Source: Catonella morbi ATCC 51271 (lineage in GTDB: Bacteria > Bacillota > Clostridia > Lachnospirales > Lachnospiraceae). Taken from it: a stretch of 64,000 bases of DNA. Positions 37,564-46,096 of this stretch are shown here, piece by piece (the first letter of the stretch is position 1; each line of letters starts with the position of its first letter). The notes beneath the pieces were generated by a model. It worked only from the letters and a program-made list of their open reading frames with translations, had not been told where the DNA came from and made no database searches. Location of the stretch: NCBI RefSeq assembly GCF_000160035.2, contig NZ_KI535367.1:248001-312000 (forward strand), given 5' to 3'. A program made the position numbers and the translations under genes.

Positions 37564-37935
37564 ATGGATTATAAGGAAAAAAGGAAGGCTGAAAGGCTTC
37601 CGATAGATTTAATTCTCGGTGTATCTGAACTTTTTAGGCAGGATAATGAAGTTATTAAGAATGTAAATGCTCCTATTGAAGTAGTGGATATATCAAGGGG
37701 AGGCATAGGATTTCATAGTGAAAGTGATTTGCCTCTTGAGTTTTATTTTAACGCAAAAATTCAGGTAACGGATGATGCAAACTCGGTATTTTACAGCGTT
37801 GTTAAAATAGTAAGGAAAGCTGTATTGGACGAAAAAAACTATTCTTATGGCTGTGAATTTGTGGGCTTTCCACCAGTGCTTAATTATATCTTTGATGATT
37901 TGGAAGAGAAGATTGCTAAGAAGATGGGGAGATAA
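37564..37935 (+). CDS. PilZ-domain protein, short
   Basis: A 123-residue single-domain protein. The c-di-GMP-binding residues of PilZ are present: an RxxxR motif near the N terminus (RKAER) and DISRGGIGF, matching (D/N)xSxxG. It should bind cyclic di-GMP and pass the signal to a partner, probably in motility given its neighbours. The start at 37564 is fixed by GGGGAGG at 37551-37557. It is convergent with the FliK-like gene, with a shared terminator. Confidence 0.88.
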   Translation: MDYKEKRKAERLPIDLILGVSELFRQDNEVIKNVNAPIEVVDISRGGIGFHSESDLPLEFYFNAKIQVTDDANSVFYSVVKIVRKAVLDEKNYSYGCEFVGFPPVLNYIFDDLEEKIAKKMGR

Positions 37936-38010
37936 ATTGATAAAACTCAGTTTAAAATTCTAACTAAAGTAAACAAAATAAAGGATATGACACAACATTA
38001 GTAGTGTTAA

Positions 38011-38054
38011 AATAACAGACTGTACAAAAAATAAGTGTACAGTCTGTTATTTTA
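38011..38054. terminator. Bidirectional terminator between the PilZ and FliK-like genes
   Basis: TAACAGACTGTACA pairs perfectly with TGTACAGTCTGTTA around the loop AAAAATAAG, with A-rich and T-rich flanks. The stem overlaps the end of the convergent FliK-like gene closely. Confidence 0.9.
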
Positions 38055-39953
38055 TGCCCTTACATCAAAGGTATATCTGCTATAGTTGTTACTGGTGGTT
38101 TCGGAAGGAATGAAATCATTTACCAAGTTGAATTCACCGGATTTTAGTTTCTTCTCATCTTCCTTATCGGTAGTCTTTACCACTTCGCTTTTTGGATTAA
38201 AACCCTGTTTTGTCATAGCGGCATCAAGTTCATCTAGATGTTTTGTTATGAGCCTGCCGGAGTCATCATCTTTCAGGAAAAATCTGGTAGAAACCTGCCC
38301 TTCATTAAGCTCAATTCTTATGTTCATCCCACCGAGACTTGCCATATCAAGATGTAACAGGCAGGAAATTCCGTTTCCGCCGGAAGTCCGTTTTCTGTGT
38401 TTATCGGAGTAGACATATAAATCTCCGGTTGCGGTCTGACCGTTCATCCTTATAGGCAATTCCGTAAAGTTATACATCTGATTCATATCATTCATAAAAT
38501 TCATATTTTGCTTAGTCTGCCCTAAATCTGCAGACAGCTTGGCAGAAGCGGAACCTGACGTATTATCGGCAAGAGTCTTTAGCCTGTCTATCTGTTCATC
38601 TATTCTTTTATAAAGATTACTTACTGCGTCTTTTTGGGTAAGCTCTTCGGCGGATAAGGTCCAGTCGGTATGAATCAGCATTTTCAGAGTGTTCTGAAAG
38701 TCATTTGATTTAAGCAGGGCTTGCTTTATATCCGAAGATACACTGGTGGTTGTTAACAGATTTTTTATATGTTCTGCAGCTTCACTCAGGGTGGCACTTT
38801 CCGGTAGGAGTTCTGCAAGTGCATCATTTGAAACGGAAAGTTCTCTACCTAAAAAATTAGCTACCTGATTCATTAGAGGATTTAATTTTGCCTGTTCAGA
38901 ATCAGGAAGGGTTTTTAACAATGCCGAAAGGTCAGAAATGCTCATATCTCCTTTTATAAGATTTTGAAGCTTTGCAGCATCTACATCCACATCAGCATTT
39001 TCAAATAAGGTGAAGATTTCAAGCCGTTGCTCATCATTTAATACTAAAGAAACCTGTGTATTTGAATTTAAGCTTGTATCACTTGCCTCGGTTTCAGCTT
39101 GAGCTAAAACACTCTCCGGTAGGGAAATTTCGTCTTCCGTAAGACTGTCAAGCAGCGCGGAAAGATTGCCGGGGGTGATAACAGGAGAGTTTGTTTCATC
39201 ATTGGATATAAGTGTAAGCACAAGTTCGTCAGGTTCTATTCCCACATTAAAAATATCAAGCATTTCAGAGGCAAGGCTTGCGCTTTCTTCAATATTTCCC
39301 TCAGCCAATAATCCCTCAATCATTCCAAGCATATCGTTGAAATTTTGCTCGGTGGCAGCGGCAAGCTCATTTCTTCCATTACTGTATATTTCAAACATCT
39401 TCGTACTCTCGGGATTGATATCAAGTCCTGCCTTATTCATAAGCACGAGATTTGTCATAGATATATCCGGATTTTTAAGGGATTGCTGAAGCATGCCGTT
39501 TATCATTTGTTTGCTCACAGGATATTCATTTTTAATTAGAGCAGTAACAAGTTCTTCGTTTTTAGGTGAAAAAGGAAGTCCGGAAGCCTCAAGAGCCTTA
39601 TACACTACATTGTCAATGGTATTTCCTGATTGCAAAGTCTTCAAGGTAATTTGCCCGTTTTCGCTGTCTACAACTTTAAACCTGGCACCGTCTCCTATGG
39701 ATAGCTCAGAGCTGTTGTCATACTTGGCAGTCATAACCTGACCGTTGTCGAGTTCAAGAGTCAGTTCTCCGGGAGAGATATTTGTTACCTGGCCTGAAAA
39801 TACCTGTCCCTTTGACATATTGTTATAGTTCATATTACCGGTATTTGAACCGAATAGTGAAGCGCGCGAAACTTCACCGGTTTTACTTGTGCTTCCTGTT
39901 TCTCTACCGCTGCTTATACTTCCCGGTTGTACTTTTGATATATCTAAAGGCAT
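38052..39953 (-). CDS. Flagellar hook-length control protein FliK-like
   Basis: A 633-residue low-complexity protein. The N terminus (MPLDISKVQPGSISSGRETG) is Ser/Gly-rich and is followed by an OB-like segment (GQVFSGQVTNISPGELTLEL), a long helical middle rich in L, E, N and S, and a C-terminal Flg_hook-type domain (LHLDMASLGGMNIRIELNEG, then GRLITKHLDELDAAMTKQGF). That layout matches FliK-type proteins of Lachnospiraceae, which set hook length and trigger the switch in flagellar export. No other flagellar structural gene is in the window. The PilZ genes on both sides support a motility context. Confidence 0.78.
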   Translation of the reverse strand: MPLDISKVQPGSISSGRETGSTSKTGEVSRASLFGSNTGNMNYNNMSKGQVFSGQVTNISPGELTLELDNGQVMTAKYDNSSELSIGDGARFKVVDSENGQITLKTLQSGNTIDNVVYKALEASGLPFSPKNEELVTALIKNEYPVSKQMINGMLQQSLKNPDISMTNLVLMNKAGLDINPESTKMFEIYSNGRNELAAATEQNFNDMLGMIEGLLAEGNIEESASLASEMLDIFNVGIEPDELVLTLISNDETNSPVITPGNLSALLDSLTEDEISLPESVLAQAETEASDTSLNSNTQVSLVLNDEQRLEIFTLFENADVDVDAAKLQNLIKGDMSISDLSALLKTLPDSEQAKLNPLMNQVANFLGRELSVSNDALAELLPESATLSEAAEHIKNLLTTTSVSSDIKQALLKSNDFQNTLKMLIHTDWTLSAEELTQKDAVSNLYKRIDEQIDRLKTLADNTSGSASAKLSADLGQTKQNMNFMNDMNQMYNFTELPIRMNGQTATGDLYVYSDKHRKRTSGGNGISCLLHLDMASLGGMNIRIELNEGQVSTRFFLKDDDSGRLITKHLDELDAAMTKQGFNPKSEVVKTTDKEDEKKLKSGEFNLVNDFIPSETTSNNYSRYTFDVRA

Positions 39954-40395
39954 GTTTCCTCCATAGTTAATTCTGATAAATTTTAGATACTTATACTTAT
40001 TTTATCGGATATAACGTTATATTTCTATAGTAAATTCTTTTGCCCCCGCATCATTAATGATACAGGATTGCTTCGGTTTCACCTCTCGCAATCCTTGCAA
40101 AAATATTTGTAATCCGCTCATTTTTTGCAAAAATGGCTACTTACTCATATTTTTTGACTGTCAAAAGATAATAAATTCTCTTGCAAGCAAGCTTGCATCG
40201 AATTTTTATACTTTTGACACTTGTATCATTATATAAAAAAATAATAAAATTCTAAAGTTAATTCTAGGTTAACCCCCAATTTAGGTTAAATTATACGAAA
40301 TTGCATAATTTAGATAGACAGAATCAGATTTGACAGTTATAATAATTATCGGAGAAGTGGCTCTTATTGATGTGAAAGGAAAGTGGTATTGAGGC
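39954..40395. other. Gene-free spacer with repeats before the second PilZ gene
   Basis: It contains a second-type repeat unit (40049-40103), the palindrome TGCAAGC-AA-GCTTGCA at 40182-40197, and an ACTTTTGACAC-TTGTATCATTATA segment near 40210-40234 that is also seen at 45545-45570. Directly repeated AGGTTAA occurs at about 40266 and 40282. No gene is supported. Confidence 0.6.
40049..40103 (-). repeat. Second dispersed repeat family, copy A
   Basis: Read on the minus strand: GCAAGGATTGCGAGAGGTGA, then AACCGAAGCAATCCTG and TATCATTAATGATGCGGGGGC. GGATTGC pairs with GCAATCC to make a hairpin. The same block, with two or three changes, is at 45490-45534. Confidence 0.7.
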
Positions 40396-41172
40396 ATGGA
40401 TGCAATAAATTCAGAGACGCTTAATATAACTGAGCTGGCGCCAGGTTCTATAATCAGTCTGACAGCCAGAAGGGGAAATAAAACGTATCGTTTTGAAAGT
40501 TTTGTATTAGAATTATCCGAGAAGGAAGACATAGATTATGCAGGTACATTAGAAGGAGATTTTATAATAGTTGAACCCATAAGGGTGGATAATAAAATTA
40601 TAAGGTTTGTTACCGAAAGAATTAATTACTATTTTATAGGACATCATAAATCAAAACCGTATTTATTTGAAAATATCTTTGTTGAGAAAATAAGACTTCC
40701 GAAGTATGGAGTCGCACATATTATCAAGGCAGATAAAGAAGGCAGGAGATTTAACAGAAGAAGCAATTTCAGAGTATGGCTTGGTCAACATTGTCATATA
40801 GCTCTCAGAGGTTCTAAGGCACAGCATGATGCTATGATTAAAGACCTTAGCAGTACCGGGATAGGGCTAATAATAAAGAAGGAATACACGGTAAATATTG
40901 GAGATGAAATTGAAGTTCAGTTTAATGATGAGAAGTATAATGAACAGAGAGAAGACTACCAATTTACTCTTCACACTATAAAAGGTGAAGTAGTTAGAGT
41001 GTTTGATTCAAATGAAAAAGCTGACATCGTAGGTTGTAGGATAACGGAAGGCCAGGAGGGGGCTGAAAAATTTGTTGCTATGAAGCAGAGAGAAAAAAAT
41101 AAAGTGGGACGTAAGACAAGTGACCTGATCAGTATGTTTGTCGGCAAAGAGGGCAAAGATGATGAGGAATAG
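40396..41172 (+). CDS. YcgR-like protein with N-terminal flagellar-brake domain and PilZ domain
   Basis: A 258-residue two-domain protein. The first 100 residues or so match the YcgR-N (flagellar brake) layout (ELAPGSIISLTARRGNKTYRFESF, core LTARRGNKTYRFES). The PilZ half starts with RRSNFR (RxxxR) and continues to DLSSTGIGLII (DxSxxG). Such proteins bind c-di-GMP and slow or bias the flagellar motor. The ribosome site is unusual: GAGG is only one to two bases from the ATG, while AAGGA is about 15 away. It precedes leuS by 74 bp. Confidence 0.85.
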   Translation: MDAINSETLNITELAPGSIISLTARRGNKTYRFESFVLELSEKEDIDYAGTLEGDFIIVEPIRVDNKIIRFVTERINYYFIGHHKSKPYLFENIFVEKIRLPKYGVAHIIKADKEGRRFNRRSNFRVWLGQHCHIALRGSKAQHDAMIKDLSSTGIGLIIKKEYTVNIGDEIEVQFNDEKYNEQREDYQFTLHTIKGEVVRVFDSNEKADIVGCRITEGQEGAEKFVAMKQREKNKVGRKTSDLISMFVGKEGKDDEE

Positions 41173-41246
41173 ACTAAAACAGGTTTATTTCTCATATAAA
41201 TAAGGGCAAATACCTTGTAATTTAAGATACAGAAGGAGATATTAAA

Positions 41247-43700
41247 ATGTCAGAAAATGAAAGAAAACCATATAATCCGGCAGAAATTGAGCCGAAATGG
41301 CAGAAGTTCTGGGAAGAAAATGAAACTTTTAAGACAGATGTTTGGAATTTTAGTAAACCTAAGTATTATGTACTTGATATGTTCCCATATCCATCGGGAG
41401 TAGGCCTTCATGCAGGCCATCCTGAAGGTTATACAGCTACTGATATCGTATCGAGGATGAAGAGGATGCAGGGATACAATGTACTTCATCCAATGGGGTA
41501 TGATTCGTTCGGTCTTCCTGCTGAGCAGTATGCGGTAAGCACAGGTAACAATCCAAACGGATTTACTGAGAAAAATATCGCTACATTTTCAAATCAGCTT
41601 AAAGAGCTGGGCTTTGACTATGACTGGTCAAAGATGATAGCTACTTCCGATAAAGATTATTATAAATGGACTCAGTGGATATTTGAAAAGCTCTATGAGA
41701 GGGGATATGCAAAATATGTGGATATGCCGGTAAACTGGTGTGAAGAACTGGGTACAGTGCTTTCAAATGATGAGGTTATAGACGGTAAGAGTGAACGTGG
41801 CGGATATCCTGTCATAAGAAAAAATATGAAACAGTGGGCTATAGACCAGGTTGCTTTTGCAGAAGAGCTTCTTGAAGGACTTAATGAGATAGACTGGCCT
41901 GAGTCTACCAAGGAAATGCAGAGAAACTGGATTGGTAAAAGTGAAGGTGTAGAGGTTGATTTTAAAATAGTTGGTGGTGGGGAATTCTCCATTTATACCA
42001 CCTGTATTGAAACTATTTACGGTATAACCTTTATGGTACTTGCTCCGGACGGAGAGACTGTTAAGAGCCTTATGCCAAGAATTAAGAATAAAGAGGCTGT
42101 AGAGAAATACATAGCTGAAACCCTCAAGAAGAATGACATGGACAGGACTGAACTTAACAAGACCAAGTCAGGCTGCGTACTTGAAGGCATATATGCAATA
42201 AATCCTGCAAACGGCAAGGATGTTCCTGTATACATAGGTGACTTTGTACTTGCAAGCTATGGTACAGGTGCTGTTATGGCTGTTCCAAGTCATGACCAGA
42301 GGGATTTTGAGTATTCTGAGGCACATAATATCCCTAGGATTCAGGTTATTGACGGTGGGGATGTAAGCGAGCACGCTTTTGAGAAACAGGATTATCTGGG
42401 CAAGGGCTGTAAGCTTATGAATTCTGAGGAATTTAGCGGGCTTACTGTAGAAGAGGCAAAGGAAGCCATTACAGAAAAGCTGGTTAAAATGGGAGTTGCG
42501 AGAAGAAAGGTCAACTACCATTTCAGAGAATGGATATTTGCCAGACAGCGTTATTGGGGAGAGCCTATTCCTGTAGTACATACAGAAGAAGGAGAAGTAA
42601 AACTTCTTCCTGAAAGCGAGCTTCCTCTTGTGCTTCCCGAACTTGAAGATTATAAGGGCAAGAATGGTAAGGCTCCGCTTGAAAATGCTACAGAGTGGAA
42701 AGAGTATGATAAAAACGGAATAAAAGGTAAGCGTGAGACCTCAACAATGCCCGGCAGCGCAGGAAGTTCCTGGTATTATATGCGCTACATTGATCCGAAG
42801 AATAATGATGAATTTGCAAACAAGGAACTCCTTAAGCACTGGCTTCCGGTAGACCTTTACATAGGAGGACCTGAACACGCTGTCGGACATCTTATGTATG
42901 CCAGGATTTGGAATCGCTTTCTTTATAATGAGGGACTTTCTCCTGTAAAAGAGCCTTTTAAGAAGCTTGTACATCAGGGAATGATACTTGGTTCAAACGG
43001 AATTAAAATGGGTAAGCGTTTCCCTGAGTTTGTGATAAATCCCAGTGATATAGTAAGGGATTACGGTGCAGATACTCTTAGAATATATGAAATGTTTATG
43101 GGACCTCTTGAAGCTTCCAAGCCTTGGAATATGCAGGGTGTAGAAGGTTCAAGAAAATTCCTCGGAAGGGTGTTCTTCTATTTCTCAAATCCTGAAAATA
43201 TTGTAAAACAGGGTGAAGAAGGCTATAACGAACTCTTAGAGGAATATAAGCTGATCTACAATCAGACTGTTAAAAAAGTAACGGATGATTTTGAAACACT
43301 TGGCTTTAATACAGCTATAAGCCAGATGATGATATTTATGAATGCTGTAACCAAGGGTAAATGCCCTATGGAATATGCAGAAGGCTTTGTAAAAATGATA
43401 TCCTGTATCTGCCCACATCTTGGTGAGGAGCTTTGGGAAATGTTAGGTCATAGCGGAACTATAGCTTATGAAATCTGGCCGACTTATGATGAGGTAGCAC
43501 TTGTAGTTGATACTGTAAAGATAGGTGTACAGGTAAACGGTAAGGTAAGAGGCACTATTGAAATAGCTGCCGAGGCAGAGGAAGAAGAAGCTATGAAGCA
43601 GGCGCTTGAGATTGCTTCGGTAAATAAAGCAATAGACGGAAAGCCTGTAAGAAAGGTTATTTACGTAAAGGGTAAGATACTTAATATAGTTGCCAAGTAA
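41247..43700 (+). CDS. leuS: Leucyl-tRNA synthetase
   Basis: A class I aminoacyl-tRNA synthetase of 817 residues. The HIGH box is HAGH (residues 55-58, in PYPSGVGLHAGHPEGY), and the CP1 editing domain includes the GTGAVMAVPSHDQRDFEY signature. At the place of KMSKS it reads KMGKR (Lys587-Arg591, in NGIKMGKRFPEFV); the second lysine is kept but the serines are not. The C-terminal anticodon domain and the small terminal domain (VQVNGKVRGTIEI) are complete. AGAAGGAG precedes the ATG. No T-box fits in the short upstream spacer. Confidence 0.97.
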   Translation: MSENERKPYNPAEIEPKWQKFWEENETFKTDVWNFSKPKYYVLDMFPYPSGVGLHAGHPEGYTATDIVSRMKRMQGYNVLHPMGYDSFGLPAEQYAVSTGNNPNGFTEKNIATFSNQLKELGFDYDWSKMIATSDKDYYKWTQWIFEKLYERGYAKYVDMPVNWCEELGTVLSNDEVIDGKSERGGYPVIRKNMKQWAIDQVAFAEELLEGLNEIDWPESTKEMQRNWIGKSEGVEVDFKIVGGGEFSIYTTCIETIYGITFMVLAPDGETVKSLMPRIKNKEAVEKYIAETLKKNDMDRTELNKTKSGCVLEGIYAINPANGKDVPVYIGDFVLASYGTGAVMAVPSHDQRDFEYSEAHNIPRIQVIDGGDVSEHAFEKQDYLGKGCKLMNSEEFSGLTVEEAKEAITEKLVKMGVARRKVNYHFREWIFARQRYWGEPIPVVHTEEGEVKLLPESELPLVLPELEDYKGKNGKAPLENATEWKEYDKNGIKGKRETSTMPGSAGSSWYYMRYIDPKNNDEFANKELLKHWLPVDLYIGGPEHAVGHLMYARIWNRFLYNEGLSPVKEPFKKLVHQGMILGSNGIKMGKRFPEFVINPSDIVRDYGADTLRIYEMFMGPLEASKPWNMQGVEGSRKFLGRVFFYFSNPENIVKQGEEGYNELLEEYKLIYNQTVKKVTDDFETLGFNTAISQMMIFMNAVTKGKCPMEYAEGFVKMISCICPHLGEELWEMLGHSGTIAYEIWPTYDEVALVVDTVKIGVQVNGKVRGTIEIAAEAEEEEAMKQALEIASVNKAIDGKPVRKVIYVKGKILNIVAK

Positions 43701-43724
43701 GGAAGCTTTAAAAGAAATGTTTAG

Positions 43725-43815
43725 GGGCTGTCGCATTGAGAAAAATACTGTAAAATATTGTTACCAAATTACAATGTTTTGTGTATCTTTTTCCGTGGCG
43801 ACAAGCCCTTTTTTA
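43725..43815 (+). terminator. leuS terminator
   Basis: GGGCTGTCGC (43725-43734) pairs with GCGACAAGCCC (43798-43808) with one bulge. The interior pairs further (ATAC/GTAT, AAAA/TTTT, ATTG/CAAT), and a T-run follows. It shares its GGCTGTCGCATT opening with the terminator after the glycyl-radical gene. Confidence 0.8.
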
Positions 43816-43934
43816 ATAGGAAATTTCTTCGAATTTTCCTATTAAAAAAAATCTCTCCGAGGTATGCGCAGCTCGCGGTTGGGAAGTTTGCCTTGCGGCA
43901 CCGCTCGTGCGCGAAAGCATACACTTTTTTAAAA
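43812..43934 (+). repeat. Dispersed intergenic repeat, copy 3
   Basis: TTAATAGGAAATTTCTTCGA and the matching arm, ATCTCTCCGAGGTATGCGCA, GCTCGCGG, core GGGAAGTTTGCCTT (43881-43894), GCGGCACCGCTCG and a shortened end AAGCATACACTTTTTT. It follows leuS on the same strand. Confidence 0.85.
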
Positions 43935-44151
43935 GTTATATCTGAGATAGTTAATTTTTGTGATTGTAAATTATAAATTTTTATGCTATTATAACTACAT
44001 TGTTTGATTCTATTTATTGTGATGTTCATTAGATTTCGTTTCAGAAATCACATTTCATTTAAGTACTGAAAAGGCCGGAGGAGGTTGCGGTTTATTTTGC
44101 TGTGCAGATTTAGGATTGTTACTATTGTTTATTGTCAGGGAAAGGAGTAAA

Positions 44152-45045
44152 ATGAAGGTAAAGGATATAGCAGAAAAATATCTGTTAAGTTATAATGATG
44201 TCTTTGCGGACATTGTCAATGGGGCTGTATTTGGAGGAGAGGAAATCGTAAAGAGTAATGAACTTGCAGATGCAAATGGGATTACTCAGTTTAAGGATGA
44301 TCAAAATATACATCATGAGCAAGTGAGAGATATTGCTAAGTTCTGGAAGAAAAATGAGGTTATTTTTTCATTTATCGGGATTGAGAATCAGTCTGCCCCT
44401 GATAAAGACATGATATTAAGGATAATTTCGTATGATGGTGCAACTTATAAGAGTCAGATGGGAAATGAGAGTATCTATCCTGTGCTTACAATTGTGATAT
44501 ACTGGGGAAAGTATGAGTGGAAGGCTCCGGTAAGTTTGCAGGAGAGAATTAACTGCCCGAGGGAACTGGCTGATATAATTCCTGATTATAGATTCAAGCT
44601 CATTGATATAGGAAGGCTTTCAGGTAAGGAGTTAATAAAATTTAAAAGTGATTTTCGTCTTGTTGCAGAATTCATAGCAAGACAGAAAGAATATAAGCCC
44701 GGTAAAGAAGAAATCAAACATCCGGAGGAATTATTAGACCTACTTGATTTACTTGCAGGAGATAAGAGATTTAAAGAGCTTAAAGGAAAAGTCAAAAATA
44801 TAAGGAAAGAAGGGAGAATAATAAATATGTGTGAATTATTAGATGAGATTGAAAACAGAGGAATAGAGAAGGGAATAGAACAAGGAATAGAACAAGGGAT
44901 AGAGAAAGGAATAGAGAAAGGAAGGAGTGAAGGAGAAGAGACAGCAACTTTAAGAATAGCAAAGAAATTTAAGGATAGCAATGTCTCTATAGATATAATA
45001 ATGAAGGCGACAGGGTTGACGAAAGAGGAGATAGAAGAACTGTAA
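44152..45045 (+). CDS. Rpn-family PD-(D/E)XK nuclease / transposase-like protein
   Basis: A 297-residue protein of the recombination-promoting nuclease (Rpn)/YhgA-like group common in Lachnospiraceae. The N-terminal part has the IGIENQSAPDKDM stretch with catalytic-type acidic and Gln residues of the PD-(D/E)XK fold, followed by YPVLTIVIYWGKYEW. Near the C terminus is the hallmark coil of repeated GIEKG/GIEQG units (from about 44860 to 44930, repeated 12-bp DNA units), then TLRIAKKFKDSNVSIDIIMK. AAAGGAG fixes the start at 44152. Such genes move and recombine often; the role may be DNA rearrangement or defence. Confidence 0.87.
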   Translation: MKVKDIAEKYLLSYNDVFADIVNGAVFGGEEIVKSNELADANGITQFKDDQNIHHEQVRDIAKFWKKNEVIFSFIGIENQSAPDKDMILRIISYDGATYKSQMGNESIYPVLTIVIYWGKYEWKAPVSLQERINCPRELADIIPDYRFKLIDIGRLSGKELIKFKSDFRLVAEFIARQKEYKPGKEEIKHPEELLDLLDLLAGDKRFKELKGKVKNIRKEGRIINMCELLDEIENRGIEKGIEQGIEQGIEKGIEKGRSEGEETATLRIAKKFKDSNVSIDIIMKATGLTKEEIEEL

Positions 45046-45188
45046 GTTTTTGACCGTAGTAAACTTTGTCTTAAAGTTAAAGATAAGTATGTCACCTGAC
45101 TTATGATGTTGCGGGAATGATTTTGTGGAATTTTGGTGCAATTTTGAATTTTGTGGAGTTTAAAGAAATAAATCTGTAAAATTTATAC

Positions 45189-45217
45189 TTGACATTTCCG
45201 CGACTATCGTTTATAAT
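45189..45217 (+). promoter_or_regulatory. tRNA-Met promoter
   Basis: Consensus TTGACA (45189-45194), a 17-bp spacer and TATAAT (45212-45217), 38 bp before the tRNA. A full consensus match suits a stable RNA gene. Confidence 0.9.
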
Positions 45218-45255
45218 GTTTCTTGTCGTTTTGAGAGAAATCTTGAAGCTGATAT

Positions 45256-45329
45256 GGCGAAGTAGCTCAGCTGGCTAGAGCACACGGTTCATACCCGTGG
45301 TGTCGGGGGTTCAAGTCCCTCCTTCGCTA
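45256..45329 (+). tRNA. tRNA-Met (CAT), elongator type
   Basis: A 74-nt cloverleaf. The acceptor GGCGAAG pairs with CTTCGCT, with a G1-U72 wobble. The D-arm lies in AGCTCAGCTGGCTAGAGC. The anticodon stem CACGG/CCGTG holds loop TTCATAC, so the anticodon is CAT. The T-arm is GGGGGTTCAAGTCCCTC, and the discriminator base is A. CCA is not encoded. The G1-U72 pair with an otherwise closed acceptor argues for elongator rather than initiator tRNA. Confidence 0.95.
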
Positions 45330-45338
45330 TGAGTATAA

Positions 45339-45376
45339 GGTGTCTGAGTTACAGAGATGTAATCAGGCACTTTTTG
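45339..45376 (+). terminator. tRNA-Met terminator
   Basis: GTGTCTGAGTTAC pairs with GTAATCAGGCAC (one bulge, one G-U), followed by TTTTTGTTTT. Confidence 0.85.
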
Positions 45377-45378
45377 TT

Positions 45379-45491
45379 TTAATATGAAATTTCAGATAAA
45401 TTTCCTATTACATAAAAAATCTTTCAGAGAGATGCACAGCTCGCGGTAGGGAAGTTTGCCTTACTGCACCGCTCAAGCGCGAATTGTGTGC
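45379..45491 (+). repeat. Dispersed intergenic repeat, copy 4 (3' end replaced)
   Basis: AATATGAAATTTC/AAATTTCCTATTA imperfect hairpin, AATCTTTCAGAGAGATGCACA, GCTCGCGG, core GGGAAGTTTGCCTT (45449-45462), ACTGCACCGCTCAAGCGCGA, then GTGTGCAAG. Where the terminal hairpin should close, the sequence passes into the second repeat family. It follows the tRNA on the same strand. Confidence 0.8.
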
Positions 45492-45555
45492 AAGGATTGC
45501 GGGAGGTGAAGCCGAAGCAATCCTGCATCATTAGGTGTCAAATACTTTTGACACT
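45490..45555 (+). repeat. Second dispersed repeat family, copy B
   Basis: GCAAGGATTGCGGGAGGTGA, then AGCCGAAGCAATCCTG and CATCATTA, with the GGATTGC/GCAATCC hairpin. It is followed by a second hairpin GTGTCAAA-TAC-TTTTGACAC (45536-45554). Copy A is at 40049-40103 in the other orientation. Confidence 0.7.
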
Positions 45556-45590
45556 CACATCATATTATAACATTTTTGAAAGGAGGACTT

Positions 45591-46079
45591 ATGGAAAGAA
45601 GAGATAAGATAAACTATTACCTGGATATAGCAGAAGTGGTTTCCCAGAGGAGTACCTGTCTTAGAAGGCATTACGGAGCAGTGATAGTAAAAAATGATGA
45701 AGTAATTGCGACAGGCTACACAGGTGCGCCGCGAGGCAGAAAAAACTGTTCAGATTTAGGATTTTGTATGCGTGAAAAGCTGAATGTTCCCAGAGGAGAA
45801 AGATACGAGCTTTGTCGCAGTGTACATGCGGAACAGAATGCTATAATAAGTGCCTCCAGAGAGGAGCTTATAGGCAGTAATATTTATATTGTAGGAATTG
45901 AAACAAGAGATGGAAGCTATGTGGCAAATGCCAATAGCTGTGCTATGTGTAAAAGAGTAATAATAAATGCCGGTATAGAAAAAGTATATATAAGAGATGA
46001 TAAAGATAATTTCCGCATCGTAAATGTAAACGATTGGATAGAAAATGATGATTCTTTAAGCGGAATGTTTGGGTATTAG
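45591..46079 (+). CDS. Deoxycytidylate deaminase-family protein
   Basis: A 162-residue zinc-dependent deaminase of the dCMP deaminase/ComEB group. Zinc and catalytic residues: HAEQ (His79, Glu81) and SCAMCKR (Cys117, Cys120). The substrate region reads GYTGAPRGRKNC with extra cysteines (CSDLGFC). The likely reaction is dCMP to dUMP for thymidylate synthesis. The expected PCxxC motif is SCAMC, so the proline is replaced, but the zinc ligands are intact. The start at 45591 is fixed by AAAGGAGG. Confidence 0.9.
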   Translation: MERRDKINYYLDIAEVVSQRSTCLRRHYGAVIVKNDEVIATGYTGAPRGRKNCSDLGFCMREKLNVPRGERYELCRSVHAEQNAIISASREELIGSNIYIVGIETRDGSYVANANSCAMCKRVIINAGIEKVYIRDDKDNFRIVNVNDWIENDDSLSGMFGY

Positions 46080-46096
46080 ACATCAAAGGAGATAAA

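Larger units (their letters stand above)
43701..44151. other. Spacer with leuS terminator and repeat copy 3
   Basis: After the terminator and repeat come about 180 bp of AT-rich sequence leading to the ribosome site of the nuclease gene (AAAGGAG, 44141-44147). No gene is supported. Confidence 0.6.

Noticed and set aside
41173-41246. T-box riboswitch before leuS
   Set aside because: The 74-bp spacer is too short and lacks a specifier stem, T-box sequence or terminator.
44860-44935. Short tandem DNA repeats as a possible CRISPR or satellite
   Set aside because: They are in-frame codons for the GIEKG/GIEQG coil typical of Rpn-type nucleases.
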